From Flavobacteriales bacterium (GTDB lineage: Bacteria; Bacteroidota; Bacteroidia; Flavobacteriales_D; Sanyastnellaceae), in the NCBI GenBank assembly GCA_030828175.1, contig JAURDB010000002.1, positions 1-49,660 of the forward strand: a DNA stretch of 49,660 nt. Reading direction: 5' to 3'. Below, piece by piece: positions 9,383 to 18,165 of this stretch; positions within the stretch are counted from its first letter, which is position 1, and each line of letters starts with the position of its first letter. Made by a program: the position numbers and the translations under genes. The notes beneath the pieces were generated by a model. The model did no database searches, had not been told where the DNA came from, and saw only the letters and a program-made list of their open reading frames with translations.

Positions 9383-10210
9383 ATGTCCGACGCCTTCCTC
9401 CCGAAAGCCAAAGTTGTCCTCATTACCGGTGCCACGACAGGCATTGGGGCCGCCATTGCAGGTGTGCTGGCCCAATCCGGCCACCGGGTTTGGGGCACCG
9501 GACGGCGCGTGGAAACCTCCGCTCCAAGGCCGGGCATTCCCGGAACCTTGAGCCTGGACGTTACCCGTCCGGAATCGGTCCATCAAGCCATCCAAACCTT
9601 GCTGGAAAACGAAGGGCGCTTGGATGCGGTGGTGAACAACGCGGGCATCGGCATGATGGGCGCCATGGGCGACACGACCGAGGAAGAACTGCTGACCGTC
9701 TTTCAGACCAATGTGGTAGGCCTGCACACCGTCAGCCGGGCAGCCATTCCCCATCTCATCCAAACGAAGGGCCATCTGATGCACGTGGGCAGCGTTGCCG
9801 GCGTCGTGGGCTTGCCCTTTCGAGGCGTCTACTGCTCCTCCAAGGCCGCTGTGGAACTCATCGCAGAGGCCCAAAGCATGGAGCTCGCGCGCCACGGCGT
9901 GCGCGTGACCGTCCTGCGCCCAGGTGACTTCCGCACCGCCATCAACAACAATCGGCTCCGCGTGGCCAACCCAGACCACGGGGTCAACCCCGGATTCGAA
10001 GCCGTTTGCGAAGCGGTGAACGCGGAAGTCGCACACGCCAAGGACCCGGAAGACATGGGCAAGGCCGTCCTCAGACTGTTGGACCAGCGCAAACCGCCGC
10101 TTTATGTGACTGTGGCCCCACCCTTGCAGCGCTTGGCCATTGTCTTGAAACGCCTCCTGCCCGATCGCATTTTTGAAAGGCTGATCGCCCGCCGGTATCC
10201 ATTGGACTGA
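9383..10210 (+). CDS. Short-chain dehydrogenase/reductase
   Basis: VVLITGATTGIGAAIAGVLA, NNAGIG, YCSSKAAVEL. Track start at 9353 lies inside the SRP RNA closing helix; ATG 9383 preferred. Confidence 0.88.
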   Translation: MSDAFLPKAKVVLITGATTGIGAAIAGVLAQSGHRVWGTGRRVETSAPRPGIPGTLSLDVTRPESVHQAIQTLLENEGRLDAVVNNAGIGMMGAMGDTTEEELLTVFQTNVVGLHTVSRAAIPHLIQTKGHLMHVGSVAGVVGLPFRGVYCSSKAAVELIAEAQSMELARHGVRVTVLRPGDFRTAINNNRLRVANPDHGVNPGFEAVCEAVNAEVAHAKDPEDMGKAVLRLLDQRKPPLYVTVAPPLQRLAIVLKRLLPDRIFERLIARRYPLD

Positions 10211-10233
10211 AAATCCGCATTTTTACGGCTACC

Positions 10234-11754
10234 ATGAACCATGCTGCCTCCCCCCGCCCCATCACGAAGGTCCTTGTGGCCAACCGCGGGGAAATTGCCC
10301 TTCGGATCATGCGCACCGTCAGGGCGATGGGGCTGCAAAGCGTGGCCGTGTATTCCGATGTCGACGCGGACATGCCTTTTGCCCGCTATGCCGACGAAGC
10401 CGTCCACATTGGCCCCGCCCCCGCTTCCGAAAGCTATCTCCTCACCGACCGCATTCTTTCAGCGGCGAAGGAAACCGGCGCGGATGCCATCCACCCAGGT
10501 TATGGTTTCCTGAGCGAGAACGCGGAATTTGCCCAAGCCGTGGAAGCTGCCGGGATTGCTTTCATTGGACCCCAGCCGGACAGCATCCGCACCATGGGAG
10601 ACAAGCTTTCCGCCAAGGCCGCGGTCGCTGCGCAGAATGTCCCCCTCGTCCCAGGGTCGGATGGCGAAGTGACAGACCTTGATGAAGCCGAACGCCTTGC
10701 GCAGCAGATTGGATTCCCGGTCATGGTCAAAGCCAGTGCCGGTGGTGGTGGAAAGGGCATGCGCGTCGTTCATGATCCCGCCATGCTCAGAAGCGCAACC
10801 CAGCGGGCCATGAGTGAGGCCAAGAGCGCCTTTGGCAATGGAGCCGTGTTCCTCGAGCGCTTTGTCACGGAACCCCGCCACATCGAAATCCAAGTGCTCT
10901 GCGATGCGCATGGAAACGGCGTCCACCTTTTCGAACGCGAATGCAGCATTCAGCGTCGACACCAGAAAGTAGTGGAGGAAGCACCCAGCGCCCTGCTCGA
11001 TGAAGAACTGCGCGACCGAATGGGCCAATGCGCCCTCGATTGCGCGGCATCATGCGGATACGTGGGCGCGGGAACGGTCGAGTTCCTGGTGGATGCCGAC
11101 CGGAATTTCTACTTCTTGGAAATGAACACCCGGCTGCAGGTGGAGCATCCCGTCACCGAGATGATCACAGGAGTGGATCTCGTGGAGGAGCAGATTCGCA
11201 TTGCGCGCGGCGAAACCTTGCGGCTGAAGCAGGAAAACCTGCGCATTCAAGGCCACGCCATTGAGCTTCGGGTCTACGCGGAAGATGTACCGGCGGGTTT
11301 CCTTCCCTCCACCGGCCATCTCTCTTCCCACATCGCGCCCGAAGGACCGGGCATCCGGGTAGATGCAGGCGTGGAAACCGGCGATGAAATCTCCATCCAT
11401 TACGACCCGATGATCGCCAAGTTGTGTGCCCACGGCATGAACCGCGACCAAGCCATTGAGCGCCTGCGCCGGGCCATCGACGAGTACCTCATCCACGGTG
11501 TGGAAACCACCCTCGGTTTCGGGCGCTTCGTCCTGGACCATCCTGCATTCATCTCAGGGAAGTTCGACACCGGCTTCGTCGCCGCGCATTTCGGAAGTGA
11601 TGTCTTTGACGGTTACCAGACCAACCGTCGAAATGAGAAAAATTGGACGGCAGTTGCCGCGGTTCTGGCCACTGCCGAAGGCAAAACGCCATTCGACACT
11701 CACCCGGAAAAGACCGCTTCGGGTGCAGCATGGAGAAATCGTTTTGCCGATTGA
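10234..11754 (+). CDS. accC: Biotin carboxylase subunit of an acyl-CoA (acetyl/propionyl) carboxylase
   Basis: KVLVANRGEIALRIMRTVRAMG, HPGYGFLSENAEFA, SAGGGGKGMRVV, FLEMNTRLQVEHPVTEMITGVDLVEEQI. No adjacent BCCP gene. Confidence 0.85.
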   Translation: MNHAASPRPITKVLVANRGEIALRIMRTVRAMGLQSVAVYSDVDADMPFARYADEAVHIGPAPASESYLLTDRILSAAKETGADAIHPGYGFLSENAEFAQAVEAAGIAFIGPQPDSIRTMGDKLSAKAAVAAQNVPLVPGSDGEVTDLDEAERLAQQIGFPVMVKASAGGGGKGMRVVHDPAMLRSATQRAMSEAKSAFGNGAVFLERFVTEPRHIEIQVLCDAHGNGVHLFERECSIQRRHQKVVEEAPSALLDEELRDRMGQCALDCAASCGYVGAGTVEFLVDADRNFYFLEMNTRLQVEHPVTEMITGVDLVEEQIRIARGETLRLKQENLRIQGHAIELRVYAEDVPAGFLPSTGHLSSHIAPEGPGIRVDAGVETGDEISIHYDPMIAKLCAHGMNRDQAIERLRRAIDEYLIHGVETTLGFGRFVLDHPAFISGKFDTGFVAAHFGSDVFDGYQTNRRNEKNWTAVAAVLATAEGKTPFDTHPEKTASGAAWRNRFAD

Positions 11755-11806
11755 TCGGGCATTCCAAAGGGCAACTTTTCCGCGGAAATTCCGTTGGAAA
11801 GAAGCG

Positions 11807-12421
11807 ATGTTCCTGAAAATCACATGCACCTGCCTGTGTCTTGCCGCCACAATGATGTCGGCGAAAGGACAATCGCCCCCCTGCACAACCGACAGCTTGC
11901 CTCCCTTGGTTCAACTGAATGAGGCCGTAGTTGCCCCGGGCCCGAGCATCCCAGAAGACCACCGCACCCAACCGGGAACACGGCGCTACAGCCGCCTTGA
12001 AAAGCGGGTGCTCAAAGTCTGGCCCTACGCGGAATTTGCGGGTTTGGCCATGGACAGTCTCGAGTCAGAACTGTCCGCGATTGAATCCCCCAAGGAGCGC
12101 AAAACCCTCATTGAGCAAAAGGAGGAGGCCCTCAAAGCCCGATTCGAAGGAGAACTCAGAAAGCTCACAGTGCGCGAGGGTGTCATCCTCATCCGACTGA
12201 TCGACCGCCAAGCCCACCGCACCACGTACGGGGTGGTCAAAGAACTCAAAGGCCGATTGAGCGCCTTCATGTGGCAAGGCCTTGCCCGTTTGTTCGGACA
12301 TGACCTGAAAAGCGAGTACGACCCAGAGGGGGATGACGCTGCCATCGAGCACATCATCCATTCCCACGGTTTGGAAAACCCTTCCTCCCTGTCCGCGCGC
12401 TATCCTTCACCTTCCAGGTAG
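11807..12421 (+). CDS. DUF4294-like protein with signal peptide
   Basis: ATG 11807 (MFLKITCTCLCLAATMMSAKGQ), then RYSRLEKRVLKVWPYAEFAGLAMDSLE...VREGVILIRLIDRQAHRTTYGVVKELKG...FWxxxARLFGHDLKSEYDPEGDD-type block. The track start at 11456 overlaps accC and is spurious. Confidence 0.7.
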   Translation: MFLKITCTCLCLAATMMSAKGQSPPCTTDSLPPLVQLNEAVVAPGPSIPEDHRTQPGTRRYSRLEKRVLKVWPYAEFAGLAMDSLESELSAIESPKERKTLIEQKEEALKARFEGELRKLTVREGVILIRLIDRQAHRTTYGVVKELKGRLSAFMWQGLARLFGHDLKSEYDPEGDDAAIEHIIHSHGLENPSSLSARYPSPSR

Positions 12422-12423
12422 GC

Positions 12424-12431
12424 TATCTTTG
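12424..12431 (+). promoter_or_regulatory. -7 element TATCTTTG immediately upstream of the exonuclease gene
   Basis: Exact TAnnTTTG match; only 6 nt separate it from ATG 12438. Confidence 0.6.
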
Positions 12432-12437
12432 CACCGC

Positions 12438-12995
12438 ATGGAAAAGGCGTACATCCTGTATGATCTGGAAGCGACATGCTGGAGGACCAGCCGCCCCAAA
12501 CGAGTGGAGATCATAGAGGTAGGCGCGGTGAAGGTCAACGCCAAGCTTGAAATCGTCTCGGAATTCTGCGCCTTTGTCAGGCCCTTGATGCACCCTGTAA
12601 TCAGCAAATTCTGCACTTCGCTCACCTCCATTCGTCAATCCGACGTCGACCGCGCCCCTCTTTTTGACGAGGTCATGGAGGATTATGAAGACTGGATGGG
12701 GGTCGGCCGGCAACAAGTCATTCCCCTGAGTTGGGGTGAATTTGACAAGCGCCAGCTATTGACGGATGCCCAACTCCACAACGTGGAACTGGACTGGCTG
12801 GATTCCCATGTCTGCTTTCAAAAGCACTTTGGAAAGTGGAAAGCTTCTCGAAACCAAATTGGACTGAAGAACGCCTTGGAGGATGAAGGCATAGGCTGGG
12901 CCGGAACAGAGCACCGCGCCATCGATGATGCCCGCAACATGGCCGAGCTTTTTTGTAAGGTCGCGGCAAACATTCCGAGCCTTTCCATCCGCTGA
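12438..12995 (+). CDS. DEDDh 3'-5' exonuclease (KapD/ERI1-like)
   Basis: AYILYDLEATCW...RVEIIEVGAVKV (DxE), SLTSIRQSDVDRAPLFDEV, EHRAIDDARNMAEL (HxAxxD). Confidence 0.85.
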   Translation: MEKAYILYDLEATCWRTSRPKRVEIIEVGAVKVNAKLEIVSEFCAFVRPLMHPVISKFCTSLTSIRQSDVDRAPLFDEVMEDYEDWMGVGRQQVIPLSWGEFDKRQLLTDAQLHNVELDWLDSHVCFQKHFGKWKASRNQIGLKNALEDEGIGWAGTEHRAIDDARNMAELFCKVAANIPSLSIR

Positions 12996-13687
12996 TGGCC
13001 CTTTCACTTCGCACCCTCCGCAATGCATGGACCGTTGCCAGATTGGAATGGCAATTGGAATGGCGGCAGGGACATCAACTTGCCGCGGTCGGTCTGTTCG
13101 CCGTTGCCTCGGTTTACGTGGCCTTTCAAGCCTCGGACCAGCGCACCGACCCTGCGTCATGGACGGCCATGCTTTGGTTGGTTTATCTGTTCAGCGGATT
13201 CACTGCCATCGGCAGGCTCTTTGACCGCGAGCGCAGCGATGTGAGGAGATACCTGCAATGGACAGCCGATCCCCTCGGGCTCATCCTGGGCAAGTTGTTC
13301 CATTCCATTCTCACCACCACCGCCTTGACGGCTCTGGTGCTCGGGGCTTTCATTCTGTTCCTCGGTTGGCCCCAAGGAGCTGGGGAGCTTACAAAACCAG
13401 CCCTGTTGGTCCTCGGAGCATGGCTGGGTGGGCTTTCCATCACGGTCACCCTCGTTTTTGTTTCGGCTGTCGCCTCCCAAGTCCGCGCGGGAAGCGGTGC
13501 CCTGGGAGCGGTTTTGGGATTGCCTTTGCTCCTTCCACAGCTCATCCTTTCCACGCGTCTGACCCGGGGAGCCTTGTCCGACACACCTTGGGCCATACTC
13601 GCGGAATACCCCTTGTTCCTGGCAGCCATCAGCGCAGGGACCGCCACCCTTGCGTGCATACTCTTCCCCTACATTTGGCGCGCATGA
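12995..13687 (+). CDS. ccmB: Heme exporter protein CcmB
   Basis: Multi-TM protein of about 230 aa (FQASDQRTDPASWTAMLWLVYLFSGFTAIGRLFDRERSD; GALGAVLGLPLLLPQLIL), immediately before ccmC. Confidence 0.82.
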   Translation: MALSLRTLRNAWTVARLEWQLEWRQGHQLAAVGLFAVASVYVAFQASDQRTDPASWTAMLWLVYLFSGFTAIGRLFDRERSDVRRYLQWTADPLGLILGKLFHSILTTTALTALVLGAFILFLGWPQGAGELTKPALLVLGAWLGGLSITVTLVFVSAVASQVRAGSGALGAVLGLPLLLPQLILSTRLTRGALSDTPWAILAEYPLFLAAISAGTATLACILFPYIWRA

Positions 13688-14727
13688 ACGGCGCATGGAA
13701 TTGGATCTGGAAAGGAGGTGGCATCGTCCTGCTGGCGTACGTCATCCTTCGCGGATTTTCTACACCGCTTCAGCCGGGACTGGTGACTGCAGCTCCCTCG
13801 CAACTGAAACTGGGAATGCAAACCGTCACCTTGACGGCCGCAGGACAGCCCTTTGGCAAAGAAGGCGCGTCCCTCTCGGAATTCACCGTGGTTTTGCGCG
13901 CCGGTGACCAATTGCTGAAAACGGAGACGCAAGAAGTCCAACCGCACGGCATCACCGTGGCAGTAAACGTTCCCGGCGTCTTGCCTTCGCGGGCGTTGGA
14001 CGCATTCGTTTTCACGCCTTCGGCAGGCACCCTGTTCTTGGGGAACGCCTGCTTTGTCGAGGAAGCTGCCAAAGGAGACATTCCCACATCCTATGTTGCG
14101 AACAAACCGGATGAATCCACCCCTCAATTGGGGTTTAGCTTTCCCTTCCAACCCAACATCATCGAAAGCATCCGCAACCTTTTGTGGCATGTCCCCATGT
14201 GGTTTTCCATGTTCTTCATCATGGGGCTGGGATTCGTGGCTTCTCTGGGACAACTGAGAACGGGAAAAGTCATGTGGGACCTCAGGGCGGAAGCAGCGGT
14301 GCGCACAGGCCTTCTTTTCGGACTCCTTGGACTCGCCACGGGCTCCTTGTGGGCACGATGGACATGGGGCGCCTGGTGGGTCTCTGACCCTCAACTCAAC
14401 GGTGCCCTTGTAACGGTCCTGCTGTATTCGGGCTACCTGATATTGAGATCGGCCATGGGCGATGACGATCGGGTGGGCCGCCTTGCAGCCGTCTACAACG
14501 TTTTTGCCTTCGTCATGCTGGTCATCCTGCTGATGGTACTTCCGCGATACACCGAAAGCCTACACCCCGGAAAGGACGGCAATCCCGGATTCAACAAATA
14601 CGATCTCGACAACAGCCTGCGGGCCGTTTTCTATCCCGCCGTGATCGGCTGGGGTTCCCTGTGCTACTGGATGTACACCCTGCGCCTGCGGATGAACCGG
14701 ATCGCTTACTCTCTGTTGTCGCGTTGA
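13684..14727 (+). CDS. ccmC: Cytochrome c biogenesis protein CcmC (CcsA-like) with periplasmic N-terminal domain
   Basis: WARWTWGAWWVSDPQLNGALVTVLLYSGYL tryptophan-rich heme-handling signature. ATG 13684 overlaps ccmB stop (ATGA). Track start at 13258 is spurious. Confidence 0.85.
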   Translation: MNGAWNWIWKGGGIVLLAYVILRGFSTPLQPGLVTAAPSQLKLGMQTVTLTAAGQPFGKEGASLSEFTVVLRAGDQLLKTETQEVQPHGITVAVNVPGVLPSRALDAFVFTPSAGTLFLGNACFVEEAAKGDIPTSYVANKPDESTPQLGFSFPFQPNIIESIRNLLWHVPMWFSMFFIMGLGFVASLGQLRTGKVMWDLRAEAAVRTGLLFGLLGLATGSLWARWTWGAWWVSDPQLNGALVTVLLYSGYLILRSAMGDDDRVGRLAAVYNVFAFVMLVILLMVLPRYTESLHPGKDGNPGFNKYDLDNSLRAVFYPAVIGWGSLCYWMYTLRLRMNRIAYSLLSR

Positions 14728-14737
14728 ACGTTAGATC

Positions 14738-14911
14738 ATGTTCGCATTGACCCTACTCAACTCACTCGAAGGCTTCTTTTTTGGAAGCGGGAAAGCCCAT
14801 GTCGTGACGGGTGTCGCCCTCATCATACTCGCAGGATTGGCCATCGCCCTGTGGCGCATGGACCGTCGTTTGAGTCGATTGGAAGCAGAGTCCAAAGAAT
14901 CTCACCGCTGA
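14738..14911 (+). CDS. ccmD: CcmD-like small membrane protein (57 aa, not in ORF track)
   Basis: Translated by hand: MFALTLLNSLEGFFFGSGKAHVVTGVALIILAGLAIALWRMDRRLSRLEAESKESHR*. One TM plus basic amphipathic tail, between ccmC and ccmE. Confidence 0.72.
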   Translation: MFALTLLNSLEGFFFGSGKAHVVTGVALIILAGLAIALWRMDRRLSRLEAESKESHR

Positions 14912-14914
14912 ACC

Positions 14915-15322
14915 ATGAGCCGCCTCAACATTGTTGTCATTCTGATGGTTGCCGTTCTTCTCGGCACGCTCTTGAGTGTATTCACCACCAACACGGAATC
15001 TGTCGTCTTTGCCCGGGCATTCGCTGAACCTGGCATCGAATTCAAGGTGTCTGGCACATTGGATGCCAACTACCCTGTCCTTTACGACCCATTGCAGGAT
15101 GTGGCAGAAACCCGGTTCCACATGAAGGACAAGGATGGCAAGGTCCAAGAAGTGCTGCTGCGCAAATCCAAACCGACCGGCCTGGAACAAAGTGAATCCA
15201 TCGATTTGTACGGCAAAGTGATCGACGGAGAATTCATTGCTACGGACATGCTCATGAAGTGCCCGAGCAAGTACAACGAAGAAAGCCACAGCCTCGCTGA
15301 AGCCGTGCCGGAAGCCGGCTGA
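14915..15322 (+). CDS. ccmE: Cytochrome c maturation heme chaperone CcmE, CxxxY variant
   Basis: N-terminal TM, OB-fold-like body (FKVSGTLDANYPVLYDP...VQEVLLRKSKPTGLEQSESIDLYGKVIDGEFIATDMLMKCPSKYNEE); position between ccmD and ccmF. Confidence 0.82.
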   Translation: MSRLNIVVILMVAVLLGTLLSVFTTNTESVVFARAFAEPGIEFKVSGTLDANYPVLYDPLQDVAETRFHMKDKDGKVQEVLLRKSKPTGLEQSESIDLYGKVIDGEFIATDMLMKCPSKYNEESHSLAEAVPEAG

Positions 15323-15348
15323 AACTCAATACTGGAGCAACCTCAATC

Positions 15349-18165
15349 GTGGACATCGCCTACACCGGAGAATGGACCTGGGCCGCATCGCTCGGCCGAC
15401 TGCTCATCGCGTTGGCATTCGCTTCGGGTCTGGCCGCCACGATAGGATACACCCGGGCCGTCAAATCCCGGGATGACCAATGGATGCGCATGGGGCAATG
15501 GGGCTTTCGCATCCAGGCAGCGGCCCTGTTCAGCGCCATGGGCCTGTTCTATCTGCTCATCTTCAGCCACCGTTACGAATTCCAGTACATATGGAAGCAC
15601 TTGAATGACACCATGTCGCCTGGACTCGTGCTGGCCAGCTTTTGGGGTGGACAAGAAGGTGGATTCCTCATGTGGATGTTCTGGATATTGGTCCTGGCGA
15701 TCGTGTTCCTCAAGCGGAATCCCGGCAAGCTCGAAGCCCCTGTCATGGCGATTCACGGAGGCATTCTTACCGGACTCACTTCCATGCTGCTGGGCCTTTG
15801 GTTCGGGGATTTCCAATTGGGCCTTGACCCCTTCCTACTGCTTCGTGAAGCGCCACAAAACGCCGGTTTGCCTTGGACACTGAACCCGGACTACCTGGCA
15901 CTCATTCCCGAATTCGCAGATGGCCAGGGATTGAACCCGCTGCTTCAGAACTATTGGATGGTCATCCACCCTCCGACGCTGTTCCTGGGATTCGCCAGTA
16001 CACTGATGCCCTTCGCCTTGGCCCTGGCCGGACTGTGGACCGAAGACCACCGAACCTGGATGCGCCGGGCCGTTTCATGGGCCTTCTTTGGCGTGGCCAT
16101 CCTCGGGGCCGGCATCCTCATGGGTGGCGCATGGGCTTATGAAGCGTTGAGTTTTGGCGGCTTCTGGGCATGGGACCCTGTGGAAAACAGTTCCTTGGTC
16201 CCCTGGCTTGCATTGGTCGCAGGAGCCCACCTGCTGTTGATCAACCAAGCCAAACCCGGTACGGCGGTCACCGCAACCTACCTCATGATAGGCCTTGGTT
16301 TCTTGCTGGTCGTGTATTCCACCTTCCTGACCAAAAGCGGCATCCTGGGCGATACCTCCGTCCACAGTTTTGTCGACAGTGGAATTCTGCCCCAGCTGCT
16401 GGCCTTTTTGCTCTCCTGCTGTGCCCTGTTCGCCCTCCTCGTCCTGCCTCCCGGGCGCGACCGGGTAACGTTCGGCGGAATCATGGCTGCCTTGGGTGTG
16501 GGAATCGTGGCCTTGAACCCCGCGTTGTGCATTCTGGGGTTGTTGATGACGATGGGAATCGCCATTCTCAGGGGCCACCTGAAGCATCTGCCCAGGACAC
16601 GGGAGGAAAGTCCCTTGTGGACGCGCGAATTCTGGATGTTCGTTGGGGGCATGCTGATGTTCGCATCAGCCGTGCACATTACGTTTCAGACGAGCCTCCC
16701 GGTCATCAACCACTTCCTGGAGCCTTTCAGCGGTTGGTTTGAGCGGCTTCATCAATCCACAGGCAGTGCGCTGGCGCGCAAGCTGGCCACGCACGACTTG
16801 GCGCCCGGCACCGATTTCGACGCCACCTATCACGCCATACAGGTCCCCCTTGCCTTCCTTTTCGTCACCATCACGGCCTTCACCCAATTCTTGAAGTATG
16901 GCAGAAATCCGGGAAAGCCGATTTTCATGTCACTCCTTCGCAGTCTGTTGGCAGCCCTGGTACTGACGGGAATGGTCCTTCTTTCCTACGGATTCGAAAC
17001 ATGGGAAGCGCCCCGGGTGGCCCTGCTTCTCGCTTGTCTCTGGTCCGCCTCGTCCAATGCGGACTACATCGTTCAGTTCCTGAAGGGTCGATGGGACCAC
17101 GCCGGAGCGAGCATCGCCCACATAGGTTTCGCCCTGGTCATTTTCGGCGCGGTCCTTTCCAACGCGAAGAAGGAAATCATATCCCAGAATCGATTCGGCG
17201 ACCTGGCCATGCTGAACGAATCCCTCTCCAACAAGGAGGACCTCCTGCTCCTCGAAGGGGACACCATCGCCATGGGGCCGTATTATGTGCGCTATCGCGA
17301 GCGCCGACAGCAAGGCATTCATGCCAAATTCGCTGTGGACTACTTCCAAACCTCTCCTGCCGAATACAAGACGGGGCAAGTGGTGGCCAACGAAGGGTTC
17401 CTCTTTCAGGCCCATGCTGACCACACGGCAGCCCCTGCTTTCACGTCAGACCTCGAAAGCGGTCATTGGACCTTCATTCCCATTGCCAATGAAAGGCAGC
17501 GAAACGAAGCGCGGCCTTGGTCGGCAGGCAAACCCGGACCTTTTGCCTTTACTCTCGAGCCGAGAATTCAGCTCAACGAACAGATGGGCAATGCCCCGGA
17601 GCCCGATACGAAGCGTTTTTGGAACAGGGATCTCTACACCCATATCAAATGGGGAAGGGTCTCGGATCCGGAAGCCGATGAAGACGGTTGGATGGACGGC
17701 AGAAAACACGACCTCATGCGGCGCGACAGCCTGGTCATCGGAAGGTCCATCCTGGCATTGGACTCCATTTCGGCCGTGACCATGGAAGAGAAACCTTCCT
17801 ACGGATTGCTCGACAAGGACCTCGCTGTCGCGGCCCATTTCAGGCTCACCGGAAATGGCCCCGACACCAATTTCGTCGCCTTGTACATCGTGCGAGACAG
17901 CCTATTGATCCCCGACATGGTAACCTTGGAAGACCGTGGGGTCAAAGTCCGCATCGACGGCTTCCGTCCAGGCGAGGCCACCTTTGAGACGGTCATTTGG
18001 GAGAACCTTTCCATTCGCCGTGATTTCATCGTCATGCAAGCGGTGGTCTTCCCCCAGATCAATCTGCTCTGGTTGGGATGCCTGATCATGACGGGCGGGG
18101 CCCTGATGTCGGTGCGACAAAGGAGAAAGAGGCTGTTGAAACGCCCAGCCGCCCCAACACCATGA
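15349..18165 (+). CDS. ccmF: Heme lyase CcmF (GTG start)
   Basis: WWD signature GGFWAWDPVENSSLVPWLALVAGAHLLLIN; WMVIHPPTLFLGFASTLMPFALALAGL; 938 aa, many TM segments. Confidence 0.92.
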   Translation: MDIAYTGEWTWAASLGRLLIALAFASGLAATIGYTRAVKSRDDQWMRMGQWGFRIQAAALFSAMGLFYLLIFSHRYEFQYIWKHLNDTMSPGLVLASFWGGQEGGFLMWMFWILVLAIVFLKRNPGKLEAPVMAIHGGILTGLTSMLLGLWFGDFQLGLDPFLLLREAPQNAGLPWTLNPDYLALIPEFADGQGLNPLLQNYWMVIHPPTLFLGFASTLMPFALALAGLWTEDHRTWMRRAVSWAFFGVAILGAGILMGGAWAYEALSFGGFWAWDPVENSSLVPWLALVAGAHLLLINQAKPGTAVTATYLMIGLGFLLVVYSTFLTKSGILGDTSVHSFVDSGILPQLLAFLLSCCALFALLVLPPGRDRVTFGGIMAALGVGIVALNPALCILGLLMTMGIAILRGHLKHLPRTREESPLWTREFWMFVGGMLMFASAVHITFQTSLPVINHFLEPFSGWFERLHQSTGSALARKLATHDLAPGTDFDATYHAIQVPLAFLFVTITAFTQFLKYGRNPGKPIFMSLLRSLLAALVLTGMVLLSYGFETWEAPRVALLLACLWSASSNADYIVQFLKGRWDHAGASIAHIGFALVIFGAVLSNAKKEIISQNRFGDLAMLNESLSNKEDLLLLEGDTIAMGPYYVRYRERRQQGIHAKFAVDYFQTSPAEYKTGQVVANEGFLFQAHADHTAAPAFTSDLESGHWTFIPIANERQRNEARPWSAGKPGPFAFTLEPRIQLNEQMGNAPEPDTKRFWNRDLYTHIKWGRVSDPEADEDGWMDGRKHDLMRRDSLVIGRSILALDSISAVTMEEKPSYGLLDKDLAVAAHFRLTGNGPDTNFVALYIVRDSLLIPDMVTLEDRGVKVRIDGFRPGEATFETVIWENLSIRRDFIVMQAVVFPQINLLWLGCLIMTGGALMSVRQRRKRLLKRPAAPTP

